The position numbers and the translations under genes are program-made. Positions 5,480-5,701 of a stretch of DNA of 5,701 bases are shown piece after piece. The stretch lies in contig URWJ01000102.1 of assembly GCA_900551535.1 (NCBI GenBank), forward strand, positions 1-5,701. The letters are read 5' to 3'. Numbering within the stretch: the stretch's first letter is position 1; every line of letters starts with the position of its first letter. Under the pieces are notes generated by a model. That model saw nothing but the letters and a program-made list of their open reading frames with translations. It was not told the DNA's origin and made no database searches. The stretch is from an uncultured Granulicatella sp. (GTDB lineage Bacteria > Bacillota > Bacilli > Lactobacillales > Aerococcaceae).

Positions 5480-5485
5480 CCTCCA
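5480..5485 (-). promoter_or_regulatory. Ribosome binding site of the 112-residue gene
   Basis: TGGAGG on the - strand, 10 nt upstream of ATG 5469. This near-consensus site is the main evidence that the frame is translated. Confidence 0.7.
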
Positions 5486-5489
5486 TTAC

Positions 5490-5495
5490 TCTATA
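5490..5495 (-). promoter_or_regulatory. Possible -10 element of the 112-residue gene
   Basis: TATAGA on the - strand would give a very short leader. The -35 at 17 bp (AGCTTC, 5518-5513) does not resemble TTGACA. The promoter is therefore weak, activator-dependent or misidentified; read-through from the upstream tRNA gene is an alternative. Confidence 0.3.
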
Positions 5496-5518
5496 AAAAC
5501 CTATCTAAATAAGAAGCT

Positions 5519-5537
5519 ACGGAACATTCACGGAACA
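5519..5537. repeat. Tandem 8-bp direct repeat, possible activator site
   Basis: ACGGAACA occurs at 5519-5526 and again at 5530-5537, an 11-bp period of about one helical turn. The pair directly abuts the poor -35 position of the 112-residue gene on the - strand (there TGTTCCGT, three bases, TGTTCCGT). Direct repeats with this period upstream of a weak -35 are typical of OmpR/PhoB-type response regulator sites. Confidence 0.4.
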
Positions 5538-5575
5538 AAACTTGCCGTAACCTCGATATAGCCACAAAAAGATAA

Positions 5576-5662
5576 GGAGAAGAGGAGATTTGAACTCCCG
5601 CGCCGCTTTCACGACCTATCGCATTTCGAGTGCGACCCCTTCAGCCTCTTGGGTACTTCTCC
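5576..5662 (-). tRNA. tRNA-Ser, anticodon CGA
   Basis: An 87-nt class II tRNA. The acceptor stem GGAGAAG/CTTCTCC is perfect. The D arm is CCC/GGG with an AAGAGGCTGAA loop. The anticodon arm TCGCA/TGCGA carries loop CTCGAAA with anticodon CGA (5628-5626), which reads UCG. The long variable arm (GTCG/CGGC stem) is typical of serine tRNAs, and the T arm GGGAG/CTCCT carries loop TTCAAAT. The base after the acceptor stem is T (5575), followed by TATC. CCA is therefore not encoded, and position 73 is U instead of the G usual in bacterial serine tRNAs. Without an encoded CCA the CCA-adding enzyme would have to complete the end. All helices are intact, so it is probably functional, but the 3' end deserves checking. 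Confidence 0.93.
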
Positions 5663-5670
5663 ATGGTTCT

Positions 5671-5699
5671 AGTATAGTACGGAGATATTCTTCAATCAA
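5671..5699 (-). promoter_or_regulatory. Promoter of the tRNA-Ser gene
   Basis: On the - strand, -35 TTGATT (5699-5694) and -10 TATACT (5676-5671) are separated by exactly 17 bp. Transcription would start near 5664, leaving a leader of only a few bases before the tRNA 5' end. The good match and position suggest that the tRNA is transcribed independently. Confidence 0.75.
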
Positions 5700-5701
5700 T
5701 C

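Overview
The window looks like a chromosomal segment from a low-GC Gram-positive bacterium, most likely a member of the Lactobacillales. Supporting signs are AT-rich codon use, AGGAGG-type ribosome binding sites, T-rich intrinsic terminators, a dut-radA-yacL gene order and an MsmK/MsmX-type sugar-transport ATPase. A Granulicatella- or Carnobacteriaceae-like source is a guess from protein flavour only. No phage, transposase, CRISPR or plasmid genes are visible.

Layout, left to right. (1) Positions 1-342, + strand: the last 32 codons of a protein whose tail resembles SPFH/Band 7 proteins, then a tightly coupled 67-residue ribbon-helix-helix (Arc-like) gene, closed by a terminator that works in both directions. 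(2) Positions 343-608: a gene-free stretch that is not empty. Its left part is a decayed inverted copy of the 3' end of yacL and of the DNA just beyond the yacL stop. With the intact copy it forms a long imperfect inverted repeat (349-454 against 549-676) around a strong terminator hairpin for the - strand operon. (3) Positions 609-3709, - strand: the compact operon dut-radA-yacL (dUTPase, RadA recombination ATPase, membrane PIN-TRAM protein), with 12- and 14-bp gaps and an extended -10 promoter upstream of dut. (4) Positions 3710-3959: a divergent intergenic region with inverted repeats. (5) Positions 3960-5063, + strand: a stand-alone carbohydrate ABC-transporter ATPase, closed by a strong terminator shared with the convergent next gene. 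(6) Positions 5131-5469, - strand: an unrecognised acidic 112-residue protein, preceded by a tandem 8-bp repeat with an 11-bp period next to a weak -35. (7) Positions 5576-5662, - strand: a tRNA-Ser(CGA) with its own promoter, but with no encoded CCA and a U where serine tRNAs normally carry G73.

Together the genes cover nucleotide-pool sanitation (dut), recombination and repair (radA), a nuclease-like membrane protein (yacL), energy coupling of sugar uptake (msmK-like) and decoding of UCG codons. I see no clear new defence or mobile system. The most unusual structure is the inverted duplication of the yacL tail. The atypical tRNA 3' end and the operator-like repeat ahead of the unknown gene come next.
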